Origin: Tetrastigma voinierianum
Lineage: Eukaryota; Streptophyta; Magnoliopsida; Vitales; Vitaceae
Assembly (NCBI GenBank): GCA_016808115.1
Contig: JAEQBH010000193.1
Span: 1,612,001-1,676,000, forward strand
Length of the DNA: 64,000 bases
Direction of reading: 5' to 3'
In this document: positions 1 to 11,720 of the stretch, one piece after another
Layout: each line of letters opens with the position of its first letter
Numbering within the stretch: position 1 is the stretch's first letter
Made by a program: the position numbers and the translations under genes
Notes under the pieces: generated by a model
Seen by the model: only the letters and a program-made list of their open reading frames with translations
Database searches by the model: none
What the model was told of the DNA's origin: nothing

Positions 1-996
1 CCCCACTAAGGTGAAAGACCTAAATTGTATTCTCGTTAGACGATATGCTGTCTAACGATGCCCACAGTGTCGAAGGCACACGCTTCGATGCGAGACTTAA
101 ATTCGCCACCCATAAAAACACACGGGATTTGGAAAAATTGAATAAACATTGGAGGGTTGTCCAATGGGTTAAGTCATTGGGTGAAACACTAATGACTGGT
201 TTTCAGCGACTTGGCACAAAGTGGAGGAGCTAGTCGAGACTGAAGCCAGGGCATGAGGAGTCTCATCTCATGCATGACACGTAATATTCCATATAGGATT
301 TGCATTATTTATATGGAATGTAATTGGACGTTTTTATGGTTACCATTGCATGTGCATTTTAGGTGGGTAGTAGCCCTTATAGGAGAATTTTTCTACTGGG
401 CATTGCTCACCCCATTGTGGGACCCTCTTTTAGGTACAGGAGGTGTACAAGGAGACGGTGCTTCAACGAGGCCGTGATTATGAAGAAGGCAGATGTGTGG
501 CCTTGATATTACTTTTGTAAAAAGTATTTTATATAAAAGATTTGTAATTAAATTATTTTGGGACTATTGTCTAAATAGTCGGGTATGTAATTATGGTAAG
601 AGGGTTGTGATCGGACTCTTACGAGCTGTAATTAAGTGTTTTACTTTCATATTTTAGATTTAAATGTGAATGAATGGATCCCCATAAAGGAATATATTGA
701 GGTGGTGTCGAGTAACTCAAAGTGTCCACGGGTAGTTGTGATATAGTTGTATATTGGGGATATGGACAAATGGACCCTGTGTGGTCATTACTACTTCTGT
801 TGAGACCCTAGATGGGTTATGGTTATACAGGTTGTATTTTGGGTAGAGCTCCCCGAACAAAGGAGACTCTGCTCGATTTTTTTGTGAAAATATGGATTCC
901 GATAAATCCGACAATAGTGGTATCAGTCACCCCAAATCCACAGAATTCGAGGGTTGACTGTTGTCAACTGGGACCCCCTCGATTTGGGGCGCCACA
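1..996 (+). mobile_element. 3' part of a Ty3/gypsy-type LTR, cut by the window edge
   Basis: No gene is visible. The block around 390-450, with a 'tgggcattgctcacccc' core followed by 'aggtacaggagg', is the same kind of LTR block found in the E1 LTRs near 5315-5350 and 17430-17490. The sequence ends near 996 in 'ggggcgccaca', a plausible LTR terminus. No primer-binding site follows, so it is a solo or truncated LTR lying against the 3' end of the CACTA element. The assignment rests on similarity inside the window, and the left end is outside it. Confidence 0.5.
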
Positions 997-1159
997 TTAA
1001 CTAATAATACTATCATATCCTCATCATGAATAAATTCCATTATCTCTGGCCAACAATGTTTCCTTTGTCATGACAGAACATTTGTTCGGACAGCCCTATA
1101 TCACTTATTCCAATTGATTAAATCATTCAATCCAGGTCATGCACATCATGTCGACTATG

Positions 1160-2314
1160 AAGTGTTATAGATGTCGATATGACTTTAGATCACAGATACT
1201 TCGTTCATGTCATAAACCCCTGAGTTTGTATTTCTACAACAAGCAGCTAATTTTCCTCATTTGAATTTTGAACATAAAAGACTTGTTTTGTTTGAGATGC
1301 AAGTACAAATGGTTGTGCATATGGTACATTCAAAATTCAAACACATGAATCCATATTCATCTTTCTTTATCCCCTTTCCAATAGTGATTCATCCCACCAG
1401 TCACACTTAAATAAAATAACTCTATTTCCACTAAGGTAATGTAACTCAACTATGTCAGTTAGCACATCGTAGTAAGAAACATGGCTAGAAATTGGGTTCG
1501 TGTCTCTTGTACTTGTAAAACTAGATACCTCTGCGGTTGCAATAACTCCACTATTTTGATTATTTTTCCCTTTTTCTCATTCTCTTGTGTGGAATCTGAA
1601 CCCACTAATGATGTATCCTTTATAACATGTAATTGATGTACTTGGTCCATGAGACAGTGCTAGTATGTGTTTAGAAACAGCACCTTCATGTTGCATTTGT
1701 ATAACCTACCGATTCAAATATAAGTTTATTAGATAATTTGAAAATGTATATAGTGAATGTACTCACACATTCTTCAAACCAACTAATGAATTCTTTTGTG
1801 TGAATCAAATCTACATCTCATGCATGAATACGAGGTTTAGCCCTTATAGATTGTTTGTGCTCTCTAAAAAATAAAGATTTGTAATTATGATGCTCATAAA
1901 GACCAAAATTATATTTTTGCATGATAATTGAAAGAAAGTTTTATTCAAACAATCATCTTACTCAATGAATGGCGTCACTTCCTCACAATTACTTAGCACA
2001 TAATGTGATTGAGACCACTCTTTTGTCTTAAGAACACGAGATGTTGATTTTCTTATTGTACGTCCCATGCATTTGAAAATGTTTAACCCTTCATTTGTTA
2101 TGTTATTTGCAATGACATAATTCCTTTCTGAATGATCATGTTTTATTTCAACATCATGCAAATATCTTGAACAAAATGTTGCACATTCTTCTGCTATGTA
2201 CCCCCATACAATAGAACCTTTTGGACAACTCTTATTACGCACATAAGACTTTAATGTGCGTAAATACCTGTCAATCCATAACACAATAGATTTGTTTCAT
2301 GAACTTTATGAAAC

Positions 2315-2357
<43 letters not shown>

Positions 2358-3623
2358 GAATAAGAACATACCGCTCAATAGGATACATCCATTGATATCA
2401 AGACTAATCCAAATGTAATTCGCTTCATTTGCAAGATGCACAGTAAATGTACCATAACATCAAAAAATGATGGAGGAAATATTCGTTCCAATTTTTAAAG
2501 TGTGACTATTATGTCATTCTGAAGGTGCTCTAATTGATTAGTCTTTAACACTTTAGAACACAATTGTTTGAAGAAACTACATAATTCAACTATAGCAGCA
2601 CAAACATTCTTATGTAGAACCCCACGAATCGCAAGGGGAAGGAGTTGTTGCATGAGAACATGACAATCATGAGACTTTAATCCAAAAATCTTTCATTCAT
2701 TCACTTGTATGCACCGAGAGATGTTAGAAGCATAACCATCTAGAACCTTCACTTCTTGAAAAAAATTACAAAATTCCTTTTTTTTCATTTGAAGTTAGTG
2801 AATAGCATGCAGCAGGCAATATAACCCTATTTCCTCTTTCTATAGGGTGAAGTTGATCTCTAATACCCATAGCTTGCAAGTCAAGACGACTATTCATGTT
2901 GTCCTTCGATTCACCATCAATACTTAAAAAGGTGCCAACTATACTATTGCATATATTCTTTTCAATATGCATTACATCCAAATTGTGACACAAAATAAGG
3001 GTTTTCTAATATGGAAATTGGAAAAAAATGCTTTGCTTTTTCCAGTTGTGCTCAAGTTTAGCATGTTCTCTTTTTCTTTTTGCTAAAATCTTGTTTTTTG
3101 ATGTCTTCCCTAAAATAATATGTTCCATTCCATGTAGCTGATGTAGAACATCTTCCACAGACAATTGTTTGGGTGTTGCTTTATGCTCCTCATTTCCATT
3201 AAATGACCTTTTATCACGTCAAAATCTATGATCGGTCGGTAAAAATGGACGATGACCCATGTAACACCATTTCCGTTTGGTTTATAATCGATATGACAAA
3301 CAATCCTTATTACAAATAGGATAAACAAATTTCCCTTTAGTACTCCAAAGAAAGATTTGCAAATGCATGAAAATCATTGATGGTCCATAATATAGCTGGA
3401 CGTATACAAAAAAAATTTTTTGTTGAAGCATCATATGTTTCAGCTCCAACCTCCCATAACTCATTCAACTCATCTATTAATGGTTGTGCAGAGACAATGT
3501 CATTCCTAAAGTGCTTGGACCAGGAATAAGGAGTGACAACATGAAGAATGTTTGTTTCATACACATCCAATGTGGTAAGTTATATGGAATAAGAACCACA
3601 GGCCACATGGTGTATGAAATTGA
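1160..3623 (-). pseudogene. CACTA transposase, C-terminal part (Transposase_21, DUF4218, DUF4216-like)
   Basis: This continues the N-terminal part found at 18808-17749. Reading down the minus strand, the blocks are 'PYNLPHWMCMKQ' near 3575, 'QPLIDELNELWE' near 3480, 'WTINDFHAFANLS' near 3380, 'HNLDVMHIEKNICNSIVGT' near 2980, 'LDLQAMGIRDQLHP' near 2870, 'YLRTLKSYVRNK' with 'IAEECATFCSRYL' near 2250-2170, and 'FVLASQTKQVFYVQN' near 1310-1265. These are the Transposase_21, DUF4218 and DUF4216-like blocks of plant CACTA transposases, in normal order. The frames shift repeatedly and contain stops. A TA microsatellite sits between blocks at 2319-2354, possibly in a former intron. Confidence 0.85.
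2319..2354. repeat. (TA)n microsatellite
   Basis: About 18 uninterrupted TA units lie inside the CACTA element, between two transposase blocks. Confidence 0.95.
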
Positions 3624-3628
3624 TACAT

Positions 3629-5628
3629 TTGCGGAAAAACTCTATGAATCAGAGTTTGGCACTGCTACATTGACGCCTGCAGAAGTTTAGAAAATTCTCT
3701 AGATCTCGGATAATGATGCGGATTACACAGTTGAGTTCGTCTCACAAAATCTAGGTACGTTGTAAAATTTCGTTGGATTCTAAGACAGTCGAAATTTCAC
3801 GTATTTCGAGGCGAATTGATGAATCATAGAGTGACATTTGGCATAAGGGCTTGGTTCCATGTGGCACTAGAGGAGAAGACACTTGGCACATGAGTGGACC
3901 AAGTGACATGCCCTCAATCCATGCATGAAGTTAGTGGTGATGTCTAGCAAGCATAAGGAACACATGGCAAAGTTTTTTCCATGTGTCAAGGTGGCTTGCA
4001 TGAGGTGTCCTACAACTAGCCAAACCATGGTGGGTGTGAGAATTCTGGTGGAATAATCTCAAGAGTAAGAAAGAAAGAAAGAAAGTGAAGCAAATAAAGC
4101 GAAGAAATGAGGAGGTCGCCACGCCCAATTAGGTAAGGCTTCTCCTACTTGGGATACTCTTTGTTCAGCCATTCCATGGCCATGGAGATTAGCCCCGATA
4201 TCAAGCAGTCTAAAATAGTTTGGAACAAACAGGGTGCTTTCTTCGGGTACATTTGTTCTAGAAACGTAGCTGAGCAGTTAACCCGCCGAATGTGTGTATT
4301 ATGCTGGATTTTGCGTGCTTGCTATTTTTTTGAGCTGGAAATCTAGAAAAAAAATTCCAGTTTGCATGATTATTTCTTGGTTGAGTAACATGCAGTTTTT
4401 GTGAGGATAATGTTAGTATATGCATGTTGTTTTTCTGAGCTGAAAATCTAGAAAAAAATCCAATTTGCGTGATTATTTCTTGGTTGAGTAACATGCAGTT
4501 TTTGTGAGGATAATGTTAGTATATGCATGCTGTTTTTTTGAGTTGGAAATCGGAAAATCCACGGTGTATGATTATTTCGTCAGCAACATGCGCCAGGAGA
4601 ATAATGTTAGTGTATGCATGCTATTTTTTTGAGTTGGAAATCTGGAAAAAAATCCAATTTGCATGATTATTTCTTGGTTGAGTAACATACAGTTTTGTGA
4701 GGATAATGTTGGTATATGCATGTTGTTTTTCTGAGATGGGAAAACATGAAAAAAAAAAAAATCTAAGTTGCATGTTGATTTTCTTGGTTTTCAATAACAT
4801 ACAATTTTTGTGAATAAGTCGCTGGTAATGCGGTATGTCGAATACATTAACACGGATATCGTAGGTAGAAAGTGCATGCATGAAACACGTAAATACCATG
4901 CAGTAGCATTAGCATTGCATGTGCACGAGGACATTGCATAAATCGGATGTGAGTGCATAACATGGCTTTTGAATAAAGTGGTTTCTATCAGAGGGTTGTC
5001 ACCAGTATTTTCAGAGTATGTCCAATAAAGCCGGCCATCGAATTGTCCACAATATTTTCGCATGTCCAATGAAAATACTCCGAGGGGTGGTCCAACCATA
5101 TTATCGAGTATGCTCCATAAAACCGAATCAAAAAAATATTTTATTTTGAAACAATTTTCATACATGGCACGTATTGTGAGGAGAGTCAATGGGGCTCGAG
5201 AGGTGTGGGCAGACATGTGATCATTCATGTAGAAATATTCATATTTTTACTGAATGTGTGCGAATATGAAATACGGCATGGCATAAAATTAGCGGGGAGT
5301 AGCCCTCAGAGATTTTCTACTAGGCACGCTTCTCACCCCTGTCGTGGGAAAAATACAGTATTGAGTGCCACCAGACAAACAGTCCAAGAAATTAGTCGAG
5401 AAAAGGCCGTATTCAACTGGCTCGTATCCTCGTAAAGTTTGGGTAGAAAAACCCAGTTTCTATTTATGTAAAAAGAACAGAGTTGTAATTAAACTCATTT
5501 TGTATAAGAAATACGCGGGCTCCTAAGAAGGTTTCACCAGTTTCATATGCCCTGAAATAAAAAAAAGGTTGTTTTATATCGACCAGGCATATTTGGGAAA
5601 AAAATGACGTCCCGTGAATTAAATGCCA
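3629..5628 (+). repeat. E1 5' LTR (about 2.0 kb)
   Basis: This is matched along its length by 13316-14600 plus 16998-17743. Shared landmarks are 'gaaaattctctagatctc' (3690 and 13376), an array of about 100-bp units, 'gcattagcattgcatgtgca' type sequence (4906 and 17010), and the terminal 'tgacgtcc/tgacctcc' block. The start is TTGCGGAAAA where the 3' copy has TGTGAAAACC. It lies between the TACAT duplication and the primer site. Confidence 0.85.
4310..4800 (+). repeat. Tandem repeat of about 100 bp inside the E1 5' LTR
   Basis: About five diverged units are seen, each containing 'gattatttcttggttgagt', 'gtgaggataatgtt' and a run of A after 'gttggaaatctgg'. Intact starts at 4368, 4471 and 4665 are spaced by about one or two 97-103 bp units. 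The 3' LTR holds the same array at about 14040-14490, so the array was already part of the LTR before insertion. Confidence 0.8.
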
Positions 5629-6011
5629 TAGTTTGGTATCGAGCTAGGTATACGAATACCTGGGGAGCTCCTGGGTGTGTGGGTATCCATAAGTTTGGTC
5701 CTCGATACTAGCTTCATACTAGACAAAGTTTAGGTAAGAACACATAGGGACTCAAGTAAGCACTGCTTAGATCATGCATCCATTTTGCATTTTGATGAAC
5801 TAATGATGTGATCTGTGCTTGCTTTGTGTGAAAATTTAACATGACAAATTGTATGTGGAACACTAGGGTTAGAAAACATAACCTTAGGGGTTTAGAAAAC
5901 GAACTGAACATGATAATTCGGAAATTAAATTAAATTGTAATAGTGGTTGGCAAGTGCACTACTAATTGAATAATGAGGAAGAAGTCTTAAATTGTCATTT
6001 GACTTGTGTAT
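5629..6011 (+). other. E1 primer-binding site and leader
   Basis: The primer site starts at 5634 as 'tggtatcgagc'. This fits the initiator-Met tRNA site TGGTATCAGAGC with one base missing. It is followed at 5646-5661 by the palindrome aggtatacgaatacct, which E2 also carries in the same place. The rest of the leader has no reading frame of note and runs to the gag ATG at 6012. Confidence 0.8.
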
Positions 6012-6900
6012 ATGGCAAGTCAAGGGAGAGGACACAGGGGTCACCCACGAGGCACACTGCCTGTTTTTTATCAGCAGGCCTTTGTGGAGGCCGTGGGTGT
6101 TGTAGTTGCTACCATTGCACAGGCTAGTGTAGTTGGGGGTCAACGAGGACCAAATAACCCCCAGAGATTTATGGCACACCATCCTCCAGCAATCAAGGGA
6201 GGAGGGGATCCGATGGTAGCCGACCATTAGTTCCGGCAGGTCGAGAGGGTTTTTGAGGCCATGGAGATCACCTCCGATGCCACGAGGATCAAACTAGCTA
6301 CGTTTAGGCTAGAGGGTGAATCCTAGGTATGGTGGGACTGGATTAAGGACTCAAGAGACCTAGAGACGATGACTTGAGGAGAGTTCCGAGAGCTCTTCAT
6401 AAGGAAGTTTTTCCTGGCATCTGCAAGGCATGCAAAAGCTCGGGCATTCCTTGAGTTGAAGTAAGGAAGTATGACTATACTAGAGTACGTGGCTAAGTTC
6501 ACCGAGTTAGCACGTTTCAGGGATGAATACATGGCCACAGACATAGCCAAGGTAAGGAAGTTCGAGGGATGGCCCGTTGTCCATTCAGTGGTATTCTCCT
6601 GGATTCCTATCCAGATATGGACTCATGGTCGCCTGCCATGGCCATAGAGAAAGCAGAGATAGAGGATGGCCACGCAGTATTCCTGGATATGGGTATTAAT
6701 ACGAGAGAAAGGAGAGTCAAACCAGCTCAGCTTCGGAAAGAAGCCGAAGGCTTCCAATTCACAAGGGTTTCAGGGACAAGGTCGCGACTATCAGGGCCAA
6801 GGCCATATCAAGACTCCTAGCCAGTCTGAGCCGATGACATGTTTCCATCGCACGCCTTAGACATGTGAGAGACTGGATCCCCTCGTGAGGCGGTGGATCT
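6012..6900 (+). pseudogene. E1 gag, N-terminal and central part
   Basis: Gag would form the virus-like particle. The frame starts at ATG 6012 with 'MASQGRG' and reads through the usual retrotransposon gag blocks: 'VERVFEAMEITSDATRIKLA' (6240-6300), 'GEFRELFIRKFFLASARHAK' (6377-6435), and 'YVAKFTELARF' (6485-6520). In-frame stops occur at 6228-6230 (TAG), 6324-6326 (TAG) and 6375-6377 (TGA), mostly where the family has tryptophan. A frameshift follows near 6565. The zinc-knuckle region near 6835, 'MTCFHRTP', is already degraded. The coding region is then cut by the repeat copy starting near 6908 and resumes after 8160. Confidence 0.85.
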
Positions 6901-6907
6901 CCGATTA

Positions 6908-8160
6908 GTGCCCAAAGCATTAACCCTATTTATTATAGGTTTTTGAAAGTGCTTTTTGTGTACTAATCATGCTAATTAACCCGATTTACACATTAAGGTC
7001 CCTACTATTCCACTCGACGTATTCAGGGCAATTTTGCGCTGAGCTAATTATGTCGAAATTGCTGAGTCGATCCAAGCACGAAGAATTCAAGTCAAATTAC
7101 TCATTGCAAATCAAAGATCGTATGAAAGAAGAGCAAATTGTGAAGAAAATTGGACCCCGCAGAGTGCTTACTACCCACTTGCATCCCGCGAGCACTGTTC
7201 CTCCTGCTGATTTTTCCCCTGCTTTTTCACGCCCCAGTTTTTTGCTACAACTTTTGGTTTTTTTCCATTTTACCCTCACAACCTTCCAGGGCCTTATTTT
7301 TTTTGTAACTTTTACACTGAGCATCTATATAAGTCTCGCTTGTACAAATCAACGATCTGAATTTTCGATGCAGCAAACGAGGCGCTTCCAAACTCCTTTC
7401 TCCCTTTTCTTCCTTTCTTTTCCATTTTTCTACGCTAAACACCGAGGATGACAACTCGGAGGATGTTCATGAATCTCTTCCTCCTCGTACAGGGATCTAC
7501 TGCTATTAGGGTGCGTGAGGTAACTCACTGCCTCGCTTAACGCACGTATTTATGGTTGCTCAGGTTCCGGCTCACTTAGGCTAAAATCTCTTAAGCATGC
7601 CTTTAATGTGTATTCGCAGTTCGTCTATCGATACTCACTAGATCCATCGAGGCTCTACTATTGCCTCCTGCGTAGCCATCGTGGAGTAGGGTTTTGAGAT
7701 GTGTTTTCACCGTTAGAACATTTAGCGCCCATTTAAAATGCTATGTTTCAAAAGGGAAAATCATAGGTTTTAGTTTTTAAAGCAATGAAGATCCTGGCTC
7801 GGGGAAATGACTATATGTCATCCTCCCCAACGCGAGGAAAAAATACCCGGGGACATGTTGGTTACCTTAGAGCCCTAAACCAGTGGCCCGAGACTTCAAG
7901 GAGTTCTATTTTACATTTTATTTTATTTAAATTTCAGTTTTCCAACCATCAACTCCCCTGTTTTTAACCAAACCCCAAAATCCAAATTTAATTCACCAGT
8001 TTTGATTTCACTCAAATCATTCAGACGGCTAGAAAACTCCATCCCCCAGAAAATTCGACCTCAGACCGCTATACTGGCAGAGAGTCGACTACACGTAGTA
8101 GTGAGGAGTATGGGGATATAAATTTTGTTGATTCCGCTCACCCTACCGTGGCACGAATCA
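6908..8160 (+). mobile_element. Unclassified repeat family R, copy 1, inserted in E1 gag
   Basis: This copy aligns in order with 8651-10154 and with 20685-21786 plus 34022-34354. Shared blocks are 'cccaaagcatt' at the start, 'actaatcatgctaattaacc', 'gaggatgacaactc', 'gactatatgtcatcctcccc', and at the end 'ataaattttgttgattccgc' followed by 'ccctaccgtggcacgaatca'. A good TATA box, ctatataag, lies at 7325-7333, which suggests an LTR-like promoter. The 160-codon frame at 6969-7451 is phenylalanine-rich, lacks a recognisable domain and is not kept in the other copies, so I do not call it a gene. It may be a solo LTR or another non-coding element. Confidence 0.7.
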
Positions 8161-8169
8161 ATCCCAAGA

Positions 8170-8650
8170 GTATGGGGCACCTTAGTCCCATTCATTAGTG
8201 GGACGTGCACAGACGCAGTATGTTCCTTCTCACCCTAATGCGGGCCAGAGGAACTAGTATCAGTCCTAGGGCGCCGCATAAGTGCCTTCTACTACACAAA
8301 TAGACCAAAGAGGTCGGAGTATGGGTCGAGGTTGGCGGACAGGTTCATGCAGACTTCAGGGACCCAGAGGCGTGCCCACGCCATCGCATCCGATCGAGCC
8401 AACTGACACGACCGCGGTATGTTTCTTCTATCTCACTACGTGGCAAGGATATTATTTGATTATAAACGCACGCATTCATTCATCAAGCATCACAGGTGAG
8501 GGAATTGCTTAGAGGTTAAGACCTCGAAGAGCCGATGCATGTGAGTTCTCTCAGAGGGACCGGGTGAGCGTGGATCTCGATACGTTGGTTATGAGTTAGA
8601 GATCTTGTGAGATTCTACTCACAAAGGGACCCGAGGGTCATGGATCTGAC
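8170..8650 (+). pseudogene. E1 gag C-terminus and start of protease
   Basis: Between the two R copies the E1 coding sequence resumes. A glycine/arginine-rich gag tail is visible near 8280-8400 (frame with 'GRSMGRGWRTGS' and 'PIEPTDTTAV'). It is followed by the retropepsin start, seen as 'ARILFDYKRTHSFI' near 8435-8490. In this family that position has the catalytic D-S/T-G-A triplet; here it is altered. The next block, 'DLEEPMHVSSL' near 8520, is the usual continuation. The sequence breaks at 8650 and continues at about 10154 after R copy 2. Confidence 0.75.
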
Positions 8651-10154
8651 AAGGCCCAAAAGCATTGAGCCCCCATTAAGATAGGTTTTGAGTGCCATGC
8701 GACTAATCATGTCAATTAAGCCAATTGATGTGCAGTCCACTTAGTTTCACCAATTCCATTTCGAGTTTGTTTGTAATTTCACAGTTTTCGTACTCTCACC
8801 AATTAGTTCAACTTCGATGTCAAGATATTTTGTCAATGTCTAGAGGATTCACAAAGTTTCAACCATCAAAGACGAAGAAATGTGAAGTGGATGTGAAGAA
8901 AGAAGGTCAAGTAGAGGATGCGTAAAGAAAACAGCAAAGCAGTGATTGAAGCATGCTTGCGGTAAAATTTCGCAATCATAAATTAAAATTTTCGCATCCC
9001 AAATGCCGAAATTTTTCGCTATGTGGAGATCTGCCAATGGAATTAACGTTCCTAATGAAACTCCACCTTCGCTATCTCACAAAAAATTCTCGCTAGTTAG
9101 CGAAATTCGCTTAGCTAGAGAAATTTTCGCCATGCTAGCGAAATTTGTCGTGATAGCTAAATTGTCGCCTCCCGTGTTTTTGGTATTTTGGTTCTAAACG
9201 ACCACGCTTGATATATTACCATTTTGTCCCTTATGTAATTCTTTACATTTTAGGTATTTTTCACTTCAGTTGACTGTTGGGCCCCCACAACTTTGTAACT
9301 CCTAAGCAACTTCTTTCATTTTATAAAGTTTTCCCTACAAATTTTCATTTTAGGTCCTTATTTTGCTCCTCGTTTTTCTCCTCTTCTTCCTTCATTTTCT
9401 CTCTACGCTGCAAACACCCCCTCGAGGATGACAACTCAAGTGATGTCAAGGTTTCTCATACTTTGGAAGAGGAGGGTTGCGTTTGGTTTCAGGCTACTAC
9501 AGGTTGTCCTCATGTTTCAATGTTACGTAATCGCATTTATGGTTCAACTCTTCCAAACTAGGGTTTAATGCCATTTAATGTCTTCTTTTCTTTGGTCAAT
9601 ACTTGTCATGCTTAGGTTCAGCATTCTTAATGTCGGTAGATGCACTGGAGAGTTCTTTAGATGGCATTTACGAGCGTACGAGAATGAGGTTAAATGCTGT
9701 GGTTTCAACCGAATGGACTCAATGCTTAGTACCTGGGGTTGATCAAATAGGAGTGGTTTTTGTGTGGTTAGGTTTTTTATAGCTAAACAAAGATCCTATT
9801 GCTTTGACTATATGTCAATTGCCCTAATGCGCAGGAAATAACCCGAGGACACCGTATTACCCCATGTTATCAAGCTAGTGACCCAAGCCTTCGTGGTTAC
9901 CATTTCACACTTTCACGGCCACATAGCTAACCAGCTGAACAAACTAACCTCCCCTGCTTTTAACAAAAATCCGAAAATCCAAACTAAAGCCTCACCAATT
10001 TTCAAACACCAATGCAAATCATTCGTGGGATGAAAACCCATCCCCGTGTTCAACCCTAGATCGCTTATACCGCGCGAGCTTAACTACTTCAAAGTAGAGG
10101 AACTTAGGAATATAAATTTTGTTGATTCCGCATCACCCTACCGTGGCACGAATC
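8651..10154 (+). mobile_element. Unclassified repeat family R, copy 2, inserted in E1 protease
   Basis: This is the longest contiguous copy (1.5 kb), in the same orientation as copy 1. The host sequence reads 'catggatctgac' just before it (8639-8650) and 'catggacatgtc' at its right end (10154-10165). That is an imperfect 12-bp duplication (9 of 12 identical), longer than the 5 bp expected for an LTR element. It holds no reading frame with a known domain. A stretch at about 9065-9160 is a run of 'ttcgc' and 'gctagcgaaatt' type short repeats. Confidence 0.7.
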
Positions 10155-10630
10155 ATGGACATGTCAAAATTTGATGTCAACCTTGGGATGGACTGGCTGA
10201 CGACACACCGAGTCGTTATCGATTGTGAGCATAGGAGAGTAACCGCCTACACATGGACGGTACTGGGTTACGCCTTCATGGGACAAGCACGATATTACTT
10301 CAAGACCGTATGATTCCGTATTAAGACGGGCAGCTTGACGGTTGGTTGGGCAAGCCTTCACCAGAGGATGAGGTGGAGACAGACTCGATCTCGCCGTAGT
10401 ATGCGTAGTACAGGATGTTTCTGCGGACAAGCTACCGGGATACCTCTCTACCGAGGGGATGTGACTTCCGCATAGAAGCCTCACTCGGTACATCGCCCAT
10501 TTCTATGCGGTTTCCTGCTGTGACGGTGCCGATGAGCTATAGGAACCCAAGGTCTAGATACGTAACTATTAGGCAAGAGTCTCATTAGACTGGCACTTTA
10601 GCATGGGGCACTCCTGGCCTTATTCAGAAG
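10155..10630 (+). pseudogene. E1 protease C-terminal part and linker to reverse transcriptase
   Basis: The frame opens with 'MDMSKFDVNLGMDWLTTHR' (10155-10211), the highly conserved end of the gypsy retropepsin domain, followed by 'VVIDCEHRRVTAYT'. It joins the protease start at 8435-8650 once R copy 2 is removed. From 10310 to 10630 the sequence is frameshifted linker with no block I can name. Confidence 0.8.
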
Positions 10631-11720
10631 CAGAGTTAAGGATAAAACTCTTCGATCGTGCATCGAGCCATCGATAGTCGGGATGTGGTTACGATCAAGA
10701 ATCTGTGATCCATTACCGAGGATTGATGACTTATTTGATCGGGCCGAGAGGCGAGTCTACTCCAAGATAAACCTCGTGACCGGGTTATCAATAGTCGAGA
10801 GTTGTGGAGACAGACACTTAAGACAACGCTAGGATGCGATACTGGCACTTTGAGTTTACGGTGATGCCCTTGATCATTAAATGCGACTAAGAGTATCTCT
10901 ATGGATCTCATGGTATTCCAACCCTATTTAGATCACCAGGTGGTTTCATTGATGACATTCTCGACCACTTAGTCTGAGAGGAGCATGAAGATCACTTGAG
11001 GGTCATTCTATAGATTTTAAGGGATCATCATTATAACGCCAAGTTCAGTAGGCGCTAGTTTCGCTTCATCGAGGTGAGCTTCCGAATAACGAGTGCTCCG
11101 CCTGTGTGTCGCTGGACCTCGAGAAGGCTGAGGCTGCTACATTGGAGACCAAGTCAATTCAGATACACAGCTTCCTGTGTGATTAGCGGTACTACAGAGG
11201 TTTATCGAGGATTCTCCTCAAATTATCAAATACTTATGATGATCGGACCTGTAGTTAAGGTCAAGTTCGAGCTGAAAGACTGGTGTGAGAAGGCATTCCG
11301 CATAATAAAAGAGTGAGGCTTTACTTTAGCTCCTATTATGATAGTCCCTAGTTGGGACAGACCGATGCGTCTCTTGGATGTACCGGAGGGTAGTGGCTTA
11401 TGGTCTCAAGTACCGAAACCATGAGCAGACTACATTCCCACACACAACATAGAGTTGGCGGCCATAGTTTTTGCCTTGAAGATTTGGCACCACTATCTAT
11501 ACGGTGAACAGTTTGAGGTATTTTCAGACCACAAAAGTCTGAAGCATATCTTCACGCAACGGGGACCTCAACATGAGGCAACGCAGGTGGATGGAGTTCT
11601 TTGAGGATTATGACTTCACTTTGCATACCATCCCCGGTAGAAATGTGGTGGTCGATGCATCAAACAAGTCACGGAGTACCGGGCAATGTAGCCTTTCCCT
11701 GAAAGGCGATGTTCGAGATA
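10630..11720 (+). pseudogene. E1 reverse transcriptase and RNase H
   Basis: Several frames must be joined. 'AERRVYSKINLVTGL' near 10750 corresponds to the RT palm region. 'FIDDIL' at 10945-10962 carries the two catalytic aspartates of the FxDD box. 'EEHEDHLRVIL' follows near 10980. The RNase H part includes the segment ending 'FEVFSDHKSL' type near 11520 and the open frame 11573-11836, with 'MRQRRWMEFFEDYDFTLHTI'. Sequence between these blocks is shorter than in intact elements and out of frame. The protein would have copied the element RNA into DNA; this copy cannot. Confidence 0.8.

Noticed and set aside
6969..7451. 160-codon open frame in repeat R copy 1
   Set aside because: Phenylalanine-rich low complexity, overlapping a TATA box, and not kept in copies 2 and 3.
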